Positions 1 to 7,693 of a stretch of 64,000 nucleotides of DNA are shown one piece after another. The notes under the pieces are model-generated. The model ran no database searches. It had not been told where the DNA came from and worked only from the letters and a program-made list of their open reading frames with translations. A program made the position numbers and the translations under genes. The DNA is taken from positions 117,320 to 181,319 of the forward strand of contig NZ_JPVN01000007.1 in the NCBI RefSeq assembly GCF_000772945.1, read 5' to 3'. This DNA is from Ureibacillus manganicus DSM 26584 (lineage in GTDB: Bacteria > Bacillota > Bacilli > Bacillales_A > Planococcaceae). Each line of letters opens with the position of its first letter. Position 1 is the first letter of the stretch.

Positions 1-1305
1 TAATTTTTGTTCATAACCTTGGGTAATTGCTTCTACAGCTTCCTGATAGATTGTAGGTATTTCTTTAAGGGATGGAACAGAATGGCTTACACCAAATGAA
101 AGGGTAAAGTCCCCATTGAAATTTGTTTGGATTTTTTCTAGAAATTGAGTAATTATATTAACTTGCTCATCACCATATTTCTGGAACTGTACAACCATTG
201 CAAAGTATTTTCCCTTTGTGAATAGCGTAGCTGTTACACCTTCATTAATAATTTCATCTTCGATTTGATCGTAAACAGTATTATGAAGTTCACCTATTTT
301 TTTTTCGTAAAGTTGTAACGATTCGTACTCTTCACCTTTTGTATCGATTGTGCAAACTATGCAAACATTCTCCATATTTTTTTGTAGTCCGTAATAGTTT
401 GATCGACTTAATATTTCTTCGTCTGATTGAATCTTCATTTCAATAAGATCTGCGAAGAAATTGTTTTTTAACAATCTAGCATTTTCTTCGATTGCTTGCT
501 CCTTGACTATTGTAAACGATATAACGTTACCAGCTTGTTCTATTGCCATTTGTGATGAAGGGTAAGGTAGAGTAAGTGAGTCAAATATAACGAGCATACT
601 TGGATATTGCCGTTTCGTATGAACTGAAAATGTTGTAACACTTTCAAGTTCCCTTGAGGGAATTGTGAAAGTAGTACCTTCTCTTGCAAGAGGTAAGTCT
701 TCTTTTACTTTCTCAATAACTTCCTCTTTAACTTGCTTCATGGATTCCTTTATAAAATGGTGACTTTGAGCAATTTCCTCACCTCTATGGTTTAACAAAA
801 GGCAAGGTCGTGCCAAAAGGTGACCTAATTGTTCTAATAATGCACTAAGGCTATAACCTTTAATTAGCATATCAGAAAACTCTTTTTGAACATGCAACGC
901 ATAATATAATTGCTCGGCCTCATGATCATTTAAGTAATTTAAAATATGACGGGAAACTTCCCCTAATGTATGTGCTGTAGGTAAGTCGATAATCGGAAAT
1001 GCTAAATTATCAGCTAATAGTTTTACTTCGGTCGGCAGCTGATGGAAGAATCGATTAATTTTAATTACAATGCCTGAACAATTTAGGTCGTTCATCTGTT
1101 TTATTAACTCACAAAATTCTTGCGTATTATCCTTAAATGCATATCCAGTTGACAAAAGAAGGAAATTTTCTGCCAAAAAATTAATTGCATCCGGCGTATC
1201 TGATATATTTACAAATTGTACATTTCTAGTGAGGCCGCGATGGCCAGCAAGTACAACTGCTTCTCTCATACCTTCTAAAATAAATAAATCATTTACAGTT
1301 TTCAT
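1..1305 (-). CDS. pucR: PucR-family transcriptional regulator (C-terminus cut by window edge)
   Basis: This gene reads leftward off the window edge: 435 codons are visible from the ATG at 1305, which follows a good AGAGAGGA ribosome site, and there is no stop. The first ~125 residues (beginning MKTVNDLFILEGMREAVVLA) match the PucR N-terminal domain and include the typical NISDTPDA stretch. The visible C-terminal part, from about residue 300, looks like the GGDEF-like domain of the family. The PucR helix-turn-helix domain at the extreme C-terminus lies outside the window. PucR controls purine and ureide catabolism in Bacillus. Divergent placement next to a permease and the allantoate operon makes it the likely local regulator; that last step is inference. 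Confidence 0.9.
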   Translation of the reverse strand, partial: MKTVNDLFILEGMREAVVLAGHRGLTRNVQFVNISDTPDAINFLAENFLLLSTGYAFKDNTQEFCELIKQMNDLNCSGIVIKINRFFHQLPTEVKLLADNLAFPIIDLPTAHTLGEVSRHILNYLNDHEAEQLYYALHVQKEFSDMLIKGYSLSALLEQLGHLLARPCLLLNHRGEEIAQSHHFIKESMKQVKEEVIEKVKEDLPLAREGTTFTIPSRELESVTTFSVHTKRQYPSMLVIFDSLTLPYPSSQMAIEQAGNVISFTIVKEQAIEENARLLKNNFFADLIEMKIQSDEEILSRSNYYGLQKNMENVCIVCTIDTKGEEYESLQLYEKKIGELHNTVYDQIEDEIINEGVTATLFTKGKYFAMVVQFQKYGDEQVNIITQFLEKIQTNFNGDFTLSFGVSHSVPSLKEIPTIYQEAVEAITQGYEQKL

Positions 1306-1403
1306 TCGAGGTTCCTCTCTTTTATCGTACAAATTTTCTGCTTTAGTTACAATTCTGTTCATTTTACGGTATACATAAACAAAAATCAAAGCAAAATTTG
1401 TTC

Positions 1404-1415
1404 ATTGTAAACAAT
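1404..1415. promoter_or_regulatory. Short palindrome in the pucR/permease divergent region
   Basis: ATTGT and ACAAT arms flank an AA centre in the roughly 200-bp divergent spacer between the regulator and the permease. It is a possible operator for the PucR-like protein, but it does not clearly match the B. subtilis PucR box, so this is a weak call. No purine riboswitch is visible in the spacer. Confidence 0.25.
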
Positions 1416-1513
1416 AATTTTATTTAAACAGTACTTGTAATCAACTATACGAATAGGTAGAATTATCGAAATATAGAAGTAACCTAACTTTTCATACAGA
1501 AAGGGTGATTGTT

Positions 1514-2884
1514 ATTAATGAATTATTAAAATCGAGTAACTGGATCTCAGGCTTGCAATGGCTCTTTTTTATTTTTACCAACATAGTAATTATTCCGATC
1601 ACTGTTGGAGCAGCATTTGAGCTTTCTCCAAACACAATTGTCAATATGCTACATCTTTCCTTTATCGTGACAGGGTTGGCATGTATTGTTCAAGCTATCT
1701 TTGGGCATAGACGTGCCATTATGGAAGGGCATTCTGGGCTATGGTGGGGTGTAATTTTAACTTTATGTAGTTCGGCTGTAGCGCAAGGGATGCCTTTATC
1801 ACTTTTAGGAGGCAGTTTAACTGTTGGAGTAATAATTACTTCGATATTGACTTTTTTAATGGGTATCACTGGAGTCGGACCACGAATTGCTAAGTTATTT
1901 AACCCTGCAGTAATGGGCGCATTTATGTTTTTGTTCGGATGCCAATTGGTTGGAATCTTTTTAAAAGGGATGCTAGGCATTCCATTTGGAAACCAAGCAC
2001 AGAGTGTGCAAATCGATATTGCTGTATCTCTATTATCAATAGCAATCGCAATTATTGTAATTTTAATTAGTGTGAAAGCACCTTCAAGTATTCGACGTTA
2101 TGGGTTACTCATTGGAATTATCGGTGGTTGGATTATTTATGCGATTATTTTCAGACCAGAAAATGCTGTAAGTGCAGGGACATCGCTTGGGTTTGAGCTA
2201 TTTCCATTAGGGAAACCTGCATGGGATATAGGAATAATTGTTACTACAGTAATTGCAGGATTGTTAAACACTGCTAATACATTTGGGTCTTTAAAAGGAA
2301 CCGAGGAACTGTATAATGTGAAAACAACAAATTCCGAATACAGAGCTTCTTTTACTATTACAGGAATTTTTACTTTTATAGCTGGTATTTTTGGACTTGT
2401 TCCAAATTCGCCTTACGTTTCATCAATTGGTTTCTTAAGTCAAACAGGAATAATAAAAAGAATTCCCTTAGTGTTAGGTGGATTTATGTTTCTTGTCATA
2501 GGACTCATACCACCGATTGGTAGTTTTTTCTCACAACTACCTTTAAGTGTTGGTAGTGCTGCACTTTTTGTATCATATTTACTTCTTTTCAATTCTTCCT
2601 TGAATTTCTTCAAACAGGTTGAATTTAATACTGTTAATATTTATCGTTCGGCTATTCCGATATTTGTAGGTGTTGTAATTATGACCCTTCCAGCTACTTA
2701 TTTTGTCTCGATTCCAAGTGTGATTCGACCAGTACTTAGCAGCGGATTATTAGTTGGAATTATCCTCGCTATACTATTAGAGAATCTTATAAAATGGGAT
2801 CGATACGGGGATATTGGGAAAAATCACAAGGAAAATGAAGATAGCTTAAATATAGAGAATTCAAAAGAATTAGAGCTAAAATAA
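1514..2884 (+). CDS. NCS2-family purine/ureide permease (YbbY-like)
   Basis: An integral membrane transporter of the nucleobase:cation symporter-2 family, about 456 residues with 12-14 hydrophobic segments. The early motif NWISGLQWLFFIFTN and the later GFMFLVIGLIPPIGSFFS are typical of the xanthine/uracil permease group. The nearest functional analogue I recognise is E. coli YbbY, which also sits in the allantoin gene cluster. The substrate is not shown by the sequence; a purine or ureide is inferred from the neighbours. The start is unusual: the Shine-Dalgarno AAAGGGTGAT is correctly spaced for ATT at 1514, giving MNELLKSSNW. The in-frame GTG at 1505 lies inside that Shine-Dalgarno and would add three residues. 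A terminator follows. Confidence 0.85.
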   Translation: MNELLKSSNWISGLQWLFFIFTNIVIIPITVGAAFELSPNTIVNMLHLSFIVTGLACIVQAIFGHRRAIMEGHSGLWWGVILTLCSSAVAQGMPLSLLGGSLTVGVIITSILTFLMGITGVGPRIAKLFNPAVMGAFMFLFGCQLVGIFLKGMLGIPFGNQAQSVQIDIAVSLLSIAIAIIVILISVKAPSSIRRYGLLIGIIGGWIIYAIIFRPENAVSAGTSLGFELFPLGKPAWDIGIIVTTVIAGLLNTANTFGSLKGTEELYNVKTTNSEYRASFTITGIFTFIAGIFGLVPNSPYVSSIGFLSQTGIIKRIPLVLGGFMFLVIGLIPPIGSFFSQLPLSVGSAALFVSYLLLFNSSLNFFKQVEFNTVNIYRSAIPIFVGVVIMTLPATYFVSIPSVIRPVLSSGLLVGIILAILLENLIKWDRYGDIGKNHKENEDSLNIENSKELELK

Positions 2885-2897
2885 AGAATTTCAATAC

Positions 2898-2937
2898 AAG
2901 GCATCTACTCCAATACTGCTGAGTGGATGCCTTTTTC
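2898..2937 (+). terminator. Rho-independent terminator after the permease
   Basis: A stem of AGGCATC-ACTC pairing with GAGT-GATGCCT is followed by a TTTTT run. Confidence 0.85.
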
Positions 2938-2940
2938 TAT

Positions 2941-3160
2941 AATTTTAGGATGGATAATGGATTTTTAACGGGTTATAAAGTAGGTAAAATTTGGAACATT
3001 AGTAAGAGAACAAAGAAGTTATTACTACAAATGTACCTAATTTTTAAGGAGTTATCCATTTCGGAGAAATAATATAAATACCTTTATCTGCTAGTGCTAA
3101 AGAATATTTATTTGGTACCGTTTACAATGGTTATAGAACTAAAGATATTAAGTTGATATA
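2941..3160. other. Gene-free spacer before allC
   Basis: About 220 bases with no convincing gene. A 29-codon open stretch (roughly 3073-3158, ending in TAA and reading PLSASAKEYLFGTVYNGYRT) has no start codon or ribosome site and could be a gene remnant. I do not recognise it. Confidence 0.3.
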
Positions 3161-3189
3161 AGACTTTAATGCATACTATCGTAAAGTCT
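3161..3189. promoter_or_regulatory. Perfect 8-bp inverted repeat upstream of allC
   Basis: AGACTTTA (3161-3168) and TAAAGTCT (3182-3189) are separated by 13 bases, about 75 bp before the allC start. A weak TTGATA/TACTAT promoter pair with a short 15-bp spacer overlaps it. The site could be an operator for the ureide regulator or an mRNA leader hairpin. Confidence 0.4.
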
Positions 3190-3262
3190 ACAAACAATAA
3201 ATAGCGTTACAAACCAATTTAAAAAGAAATATTACATAACGTGGAAAAGGGTGGTGAAATAG

Positions 3263-4516
3263 GTGAACGATATGAAAAATATAGTGCAAAACCTTGATCT
3301 AACCGAAGAAACAGATAGCAGACTTGAATGGTTAGCGGGATACGGAAAAGATCCTAAAGGTGGTGTTTCTCGTTTACTGTATACAAAAGAGTGGGTTGAA
3401 GGTCAAAACGCACTGAAAGAATGGATGGAAAGCGAAGGCCTCGAAGCTCGTTTTGATGATATTGGAAACCTATTTGGTACATTAAAAGGTCAAAATACGA
3501 ATGAAACTATTTTAACTGGCTCTCATGTGGATACTGTTACAAACGGCGGACGTTTAGACGGTGCATATGGAATTGTAGCCGGAATACTTGCGTTAAAGTA
3601 CTTAAAAAAACATTTTGGTCAACCTTTAAGAAACATAGAAGTTGTTTCTATGGCTGAAGAAGAAGGAAGTCGTTTCCCTTACTCGTTCTGGGGTTCTAAA
3701 AACATCGTTGGTTTAGCTAAACGAGAAGATGTAGAAGGTATCAAAGATTTTGATGGTGTTCCATTTGTTGAAGCCATGAAAAACGCTGGCTTTGACTTTA
3801 GAGATGAATCTAAGGAAACACGTAAGGATCTAAAAGCGTTCGTAGAAGTTCATATTGAACAAGGTAGTGTATTAGAAAAAGAAGGAATCACTATTGGTGT
3901 AGTAAATAGCATTGTTGGACAAAGACGTTATACAGTTGAAATATCTGGTGAAGCGAACCACGCAGGTACAACACCTATGGGATATCGAAAAGATGCTGTT
4001 TTTGCTTCAAGTCATATTATTCATGAGATTATTACTATGGCAAAAGAAACTGGTGATCCACTTGTAACAACAGTTGGTAAATTTGAGGCTTATCCAAACA
4101 TCGTAAATGTTGTACCAGGAAAAGTTATTTTTACAATTGATGTACGTCATACAGATAAACAAGCTATCATTTCCTTTACAGAACAAATGACAGCAAGAAT
4201 GCAAGAAATCGCAAAAGAACATGAAGTTGAAATGAATATCGACCTTTGGATGGATGAAGATCCAATCCCAATGGATCAAAAGGTCGTTGAGCTGATTGAA
4301 AAGCAATGTGATGATAACGGCTTAAATTATAAAGTGATGCACAGTGGTGCAGGGCATGATTCTCAAATTTTTGCTGCACATGTACCTACTGCAATGCTGT
4401 TCGTACCGAGTCGTAAAGGTATAAGTCACAATCCGGCAGAATTTACTGAACCGAAAGACTTAGCTGAAGGTGTAAAAGGTCTTATCGGTGCTTTATATGA
4501 ACTTGGTTATAAATAA
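3263..4516 (+). CDS. allC: Allantoate amidohydrolase
   Basis: Hydrolyses allantoate to ureidoglycine, ammonia and CO2 in the cytoplasm. It is an M20 / N-carbamoyl-amino-acid hydrolase-type metalloenzyme of 417 residues, the usual size. Visible metal-site motifs in order are GSHVDTV, the LDGAYG aspartate, AEEEGSRFP, the HIEQG histidine and, near the end, SGAGHDSQ. The dimerisation-domain segment GEANHAGTTPM is also present. The GTG at 3263 was chosen because GGGTGGTG lies 6-7 bases upstream; the next ATG (3272) would be too far away. It opens a run of ureide genes on the same strand, with allE 88 bp downstream and no terminator between. Confidence 0.94.
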   Translation: MNDMKNIVQNLDLTEETDSRLEWLAGYGKDPKGGVSRLLYTKEWVEGQNALKEWMESEGLEARFDDIGNLFGTLKGQNTNETILTGSHVDTVTNGGRLDGAYGIVAGILALKYLKKHFGQPLRNIEVVSMAEEEGSRFPYSFWGSKNIVGLAKREDVEGIKDFDGVPFVEAMKNAGFDFRDESKETRKDLKAFVEVHIEQGSVLEKEGITIGVVNSIVGQRRYTVEISGEANHAGTTPMGYRKDAVFASSHIIHEIITMAKETGDPLVTTVGKFEAYPNIVNVVPGKVIFTIDVRHTDKQAIISFTEQMTARMQEIAKEHEVEMNIDLWMDEDPIPMDQKVVELIEKQCDDNGLNYKVMHSGAGHDSQIFAAHVPTAMLFVPSRKGISHNPAEFTEPKDLAEGVKGLIGALYELGYK

Positions 4517-4604
4517 TTCGCAACATACAACATTGAATTAGCTTCTAACGTATGCGAAATTTAAAAATAAAAAATATTGAGGCAATCAAAGGAGATAAAG
4601 GATT

Positions 4605-5378
4605 ATGGGATACCCAAAAGATTTACTTTCTAGCAGATCAATTATTAAACACGGTTTATACGCACTTATTACTCCAGAAGGATTAGTAAATAATATTATT
4701 CCTGGATTTGAAAATTGTACGATCTCAATTTTAGGTTCACCAAGATTAGGGGCTAGCTTCGTTGATTACATCGTAACAATGCATGAAGGCGGAAAAAACA
4801 GCCAAGGTTATTGCGGTGAAGCAGACGTTGAAACGTTTGTATATGTACTTAACGGTAAAGTGAAAGCAAAAGCTGGGGAAGAAGAATTTGTACTTGAAGA
4901 TAGTGGCTACTTATATTGCCCACCTGGAGTAAAAATGTACTTAGAAAACTTAGAATCAGGTGATTCTCGCCTATTCCTTTACAAACAAAAATATAAACCG
5001 CTTGAAGGTAAAAAACCTTGGACAGTATCTGGCCATGCAAACCAAATTGAGTTCAGAGATTATGATGATATGCACAATGTTCATATTAAAGATCTATTAC
5101 CAACAGACATTGACTTTGACATGAACTTCCATATCTTATCATTTGACCCTGCAGCAAGCCATCCATTTATCGAAACACATTACCAAGAGCACGGGGCATA
5201 CTTACTATCTGGTGAAGGTATGTACAATCTTGATAACGAATGGATTCCTGTTAAAAAAGGTGACTATATCTTCATGGGTCCTTATGTACATCAAGCAGCA
5301 TATGCAGTTGGTAGAGAGCCACTAGCATATGTATATTCAAAAGATTGTAACCGCGATGCATCACTAGATAAAAAATAA
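4605..5378 (+). CDS. allE: (S)-ureidoglycine aminohydrolase
   Basis: Converts (S)-ureidoglycine to (S)-ureidoglycolate with release of ammonia, the step after AllC. The 257-residue protein is a bicupin matching the E. coli AllE (YlbA) length. Its C-terminal cupin carries the metal-binding pattern ETHYQEHGAYLLSGEGMY near residues 187-204 and ends with the YVYSKDCNRD tail region. The ATG at 4605 follows AAAGGAG. It lies between allC and the two allD copies, with short terminator-free gaps, so co-transcription is likely. Confidence 0.93.
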   Translation: MGYPKDLLSSRSIIKHGLYALITPEGLVNNIIPGFENCTISILGSPRLGASFVDYIVTMHEGGKNSQGYCGEADVETFVYVLNGKVKAKAGEEEFVLEDSGYLYCPPGVKMYLENLESGDSRLFLYKQKYKPLEGKKPWTVSGHANQIEFRDYDDMHNVHIKDLLPTDIDFDMNFHILSFDPAASHPFIETHYQEHGAYLLSGEGMYNLDNEWIPVKKGDYIFMGPYVHQAAYAVGREPLAYVYSKDCNRDASLDKK

Positions 5379-5444
5379 TTTTAACACCCAAACTTCAGAT
5401 TTTACTTAATAGCTTGTTCATCAAAAAAAGTAGGTGTCTAAAAA

Positions 5445-6494
5445 ATGAGAGTAACAAAAGAAGAATTAAAACAATTAATAAAAAACAAACTCCATAAAGC
5501 AGGTTTAACTGAAAGTCATGCAGATACAGCTGCAGACGTACTAGTATTTGCTGATGCACGTGGAATACATTCACACGGATCAATGCGAGTAGAATATTAT
5601 TCAGAACGAATTGCAAAGGGTGGAATCAATACAAATCCTAACTTCCAATTTGAAAAAACTGGCCCTTGTTCTGGTGTATTTCACGCTGATGGAGGCAATG
5701 GTCTAGTTGCGGCTAAAGAAGCAATGAAGGAAGCTATTGCAATTGCTAAAGAAAACGGTGTAGCAATCGTTGGTGTTGAAAATATGTCACACAGTGGTGC
5801 GATATCGTACTTTACTGAACAAGCAGCAGATGAAGATTTAGTTGCTTTAAGTGTTACTTTATCAGATCCAATGGTAGTTCCATTTGGTGGATCAGAGCCT
5901 TATTACGGAACGAACCCAATTGCCTTTGCAGCACCAAGTAGCGACGGAAGAAAAATTACATTAGATATGGCAACAACTGTCCAAGCATGGGGGAAAATCC
6001 TATATGCTAGATCAAAAAATGAATCAATTCCTGATTCATGGGCAGTTGATGCAAATGGAAATCCAACTACAGATCCACATAAAGTGAATGCATTATTACC
6101 TATTTCAGGTCCAAAAGGATATGGACTTATGATGATGGTTGACGTATTATCAGGAATTCTTCTTGGACTTCCTTTTGGTAACAAGGTTACTTCTATGTAC
6201 AATGATTTAACAGAGTATCGTAAACTAGGTCAACTTCATATCGTTATTAATCCATCATATTTTACTGACTTAAATCAATTTAAACAAAATATTACACAAA
6301 CAATGGCAGATTTAAATAACATTAAACCTGCTCCAGGCTTCTCTAAAGTATTATATCCTGGTCAAAACAATGATGAAGTAATTGAGAAGTATGAAAAAGA
6401 TGGAATTGATATCGTCGATGATATTTATGAATATTTAGTTTCTGATGTAGTTCATAACAATAAATACGATAATAAAGACCCTTTTGCAGAGTAA
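5445..6494 (+). CDS. allD: Ureidoglycolate dehydrogenase, copy 1
   Basis: NAD-dependent oxidation of (S)-ureidoglycolate to oxalurate. A member of the LDH2/malate-lactate dehydrogenase family, 349 residues. Conserved blocks include GIHSHGSMRVEYY, MSHSGAISYF with the probable catalytic histidine, DPMVVPFGG, TNPIAFAAP and GPKGYGLMMMVDVLSG. It is clearly paralogous to the gene immediately downstream. Compared with that copy and with E. coli AllD, as I remember it, this copy has drifted in the block before DPMVVPFGG (ALSVTLS where the other has GISLCQS). It may therefore have altered specificity or be a back-up enzyme. Start ATG 5445 follows TAGGTGT. Confidence 0.9.
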   Translation: MRVTKEELKQLIKNKLHKAGLTESHADTAADVLVFADARGIHSHGSMRVEYYSERIAKGGINTNPNFQFEKTGPCSGVFHADGGNGLVAAKEAMKEAIAIAKENGVAIVGVENMSHSGAISYFTEQAADEDLVALSVTLSDPMVVPFGGSEPYYGTNPIAFAAPSSDGRKITLDMATTVQAWGKILYARSKNESIPDSWAVDANGNPTTDPHKVNALLPISGPKGYGLMMMVDVLSGILLGLPFGNKVTSMYNDLTEYRKLGQLHIVINPSYFTDLNQFKQNITQTMADLNNIKPAPGFSKVLYPGQNNDEVIEKYEKDGIDIVDDIYEYLVSDVVHNNKYDNKDPFAE

Positions 6495-6525
6495 ATAGGT
6501 TTCTTATTGGAAAGTGGTGAATGGG

Positions 6526-7575
6526 ATGAGAGTAAGTAAAGAAAAATTAAAAGAATTAATTACTAATAAACTTAACAAAGCTGGTTTAACTGAAGAACAT
6601 GCAGCTGGTGTTGCAGATGTATTAGTTCATGCGGATGCAAGGGGTGTACACTCCCATGGAGCAATGCGTGTTGAGTATTATGCTGAACGAATTGCTAAGG
6701 GTGGTATAACTCATAATCCTGAATTCAAATTCGAAAAAACAGGACCTTGTACAGCAGTATTTGATGGTGACAACGGGGTAGGTCACGTTGCAGCAAAACT
6801 TGCGATGGACGAGGCAATTAAGATGGCAAAGGAAAACGGAATCGCTGTAGTAGGCGTAAGAAGAATTGGCCATAGCGGTGCCCTTTCCTATTTCGTACAA
6901 CAGGCAGCGGAAGCTGATTTAATCGGAATTTCTTTATGTCAATCAGATCCTATGGTCGTACCGTTTGGTGGAGCAGAACCTTATTATGGTACAAACCCAA
7001 TTGCTTTTGCAGCACCAGGTAAAGACGGCAAAAATATTACTTTCGATATGGCAACTACTGTACAAGCATGGGGGAAAATACTCCATGCTAGATCGAAAAA
7101 TGAATCAATTCCAGATACTTGGGCAGTTGATAGCAATGGAGAACCAACGACAGATCCATTTAAAGTAAATGCTTTACTTCCAATCTCAGGGCCAAAAGGA
7201 TATGGACTGATGATGATGGTGGATGTATTATCAGGAATTCTGTTAGGCTTACCTTTTGGTAAAAATGTATCATCTATGTACCATGATTTAACGGCAGGCC
7301 GTAATTTAGGGCAACTTCATATCGTTATTAACCCAGAATATTTTACGAATTTAAACACATTTAAAGAAGCAATTGCACAAACTATGCAAGATTTAAACAA
7401 CATCAAGCCTGCTCCAGGATACAACCAAGTATACTATCCAGGCCAAAGAAGTGCAGAAAGAGAAGAAGCATATGAAAAAGACGGCATCGAAATTGTCGAC
7501 CACATATATGACTATTTAACTTCTGATGTTATTCATAATAACTCATATGATCATAAAAGCCCGTTTGCAAAATAA
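6526..7575 (+). CDS. allD: Ureidoglycolate dehydrogenase, copy 2
   Basis: Second tandem copy of the oxalurate-forming dehydrogenase, 349 residues from ATG 6526. That start aligns with copy 1 (MRVSKEKLK against MRVTKEELK) and has AGTGGTGA upstream. GTG 6514 would add MVNG and is less likely. It has the same family motifs and GRRIGHSGALSYFVQQAAE, and it looks closer to E. coli AllD than copy 1 does (QSDPMVVPFGGAE, AGRNLGQLHIVINP, NQVYYPGQ). Only 31 bp separate the copies. A terminator-like hairpin follows, before fdrA. Confidence 0.92.
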   Translation: MRVSKEKLKELITNKLNKAGLTEEHAAGVADVLVHADARGVHSHGAMRVEYYAERIAKGGITHNPEFKFEKTGPCTAVFDGDNGVGHVAAKLAMDEAIKMAKENGIAVVGVRRIGHSGALSYFVQQAAEADLIGISLCQSDPMVVPFGGAEPYYGTNPIAFAAPGKDGKNITFDMATTVQAWGKILHARSKNESIPDTWAVDSNGEPTTDPFKVNALLPISGPKGYGLMMMVDVLSGILLGLPFGKNVSSMYHDLTAGRNLGQLHIVINPEYFTNLNTFKEAIAQTMQDLNNIKPAPGYNQVYYPGQRSAEREEAYEKDGIEIVDHIYDYLTSDVIHNNSYDHKSPFAK

Positions 7576-7593
7576 AATGTAAAATTGCTGTAC

Positions 7594-7629
7594 AAAAGGG
7601 GCGGCTAGAAGAAAAGTCGCCCTTTTTGT
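7594..7629 (+). terminator. Terminator between allD copy 2 and fdrA
   Basis: AAAAGGGGCG and CGCCCTTTTT arms are followed by T-rich sequence. It would divide the allC-allE-allD-allD transcript from the fdrA-ylbE-ylbF-arcC genes, or attenuate between them. Confidence 0.75.
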
Positions 7630-7693
7630 TTGGAGTTCTTTTCATTTAAATCTTTTATATAAGTACAAAAATAAAGAAGAGGTGCATTTAAAC

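Noticed and set aside
1306..1513. Purine riboswitch upstream of the permease
   Set aside because: None of the conserved purine-aptamer segments or a terminator platform is visible in the divergent spacer.
3073..3158. Gene remnant before allC
   Set aside because: The open stretch is short, has no start and matches no family I know, so I only mention it in the spacer entry.
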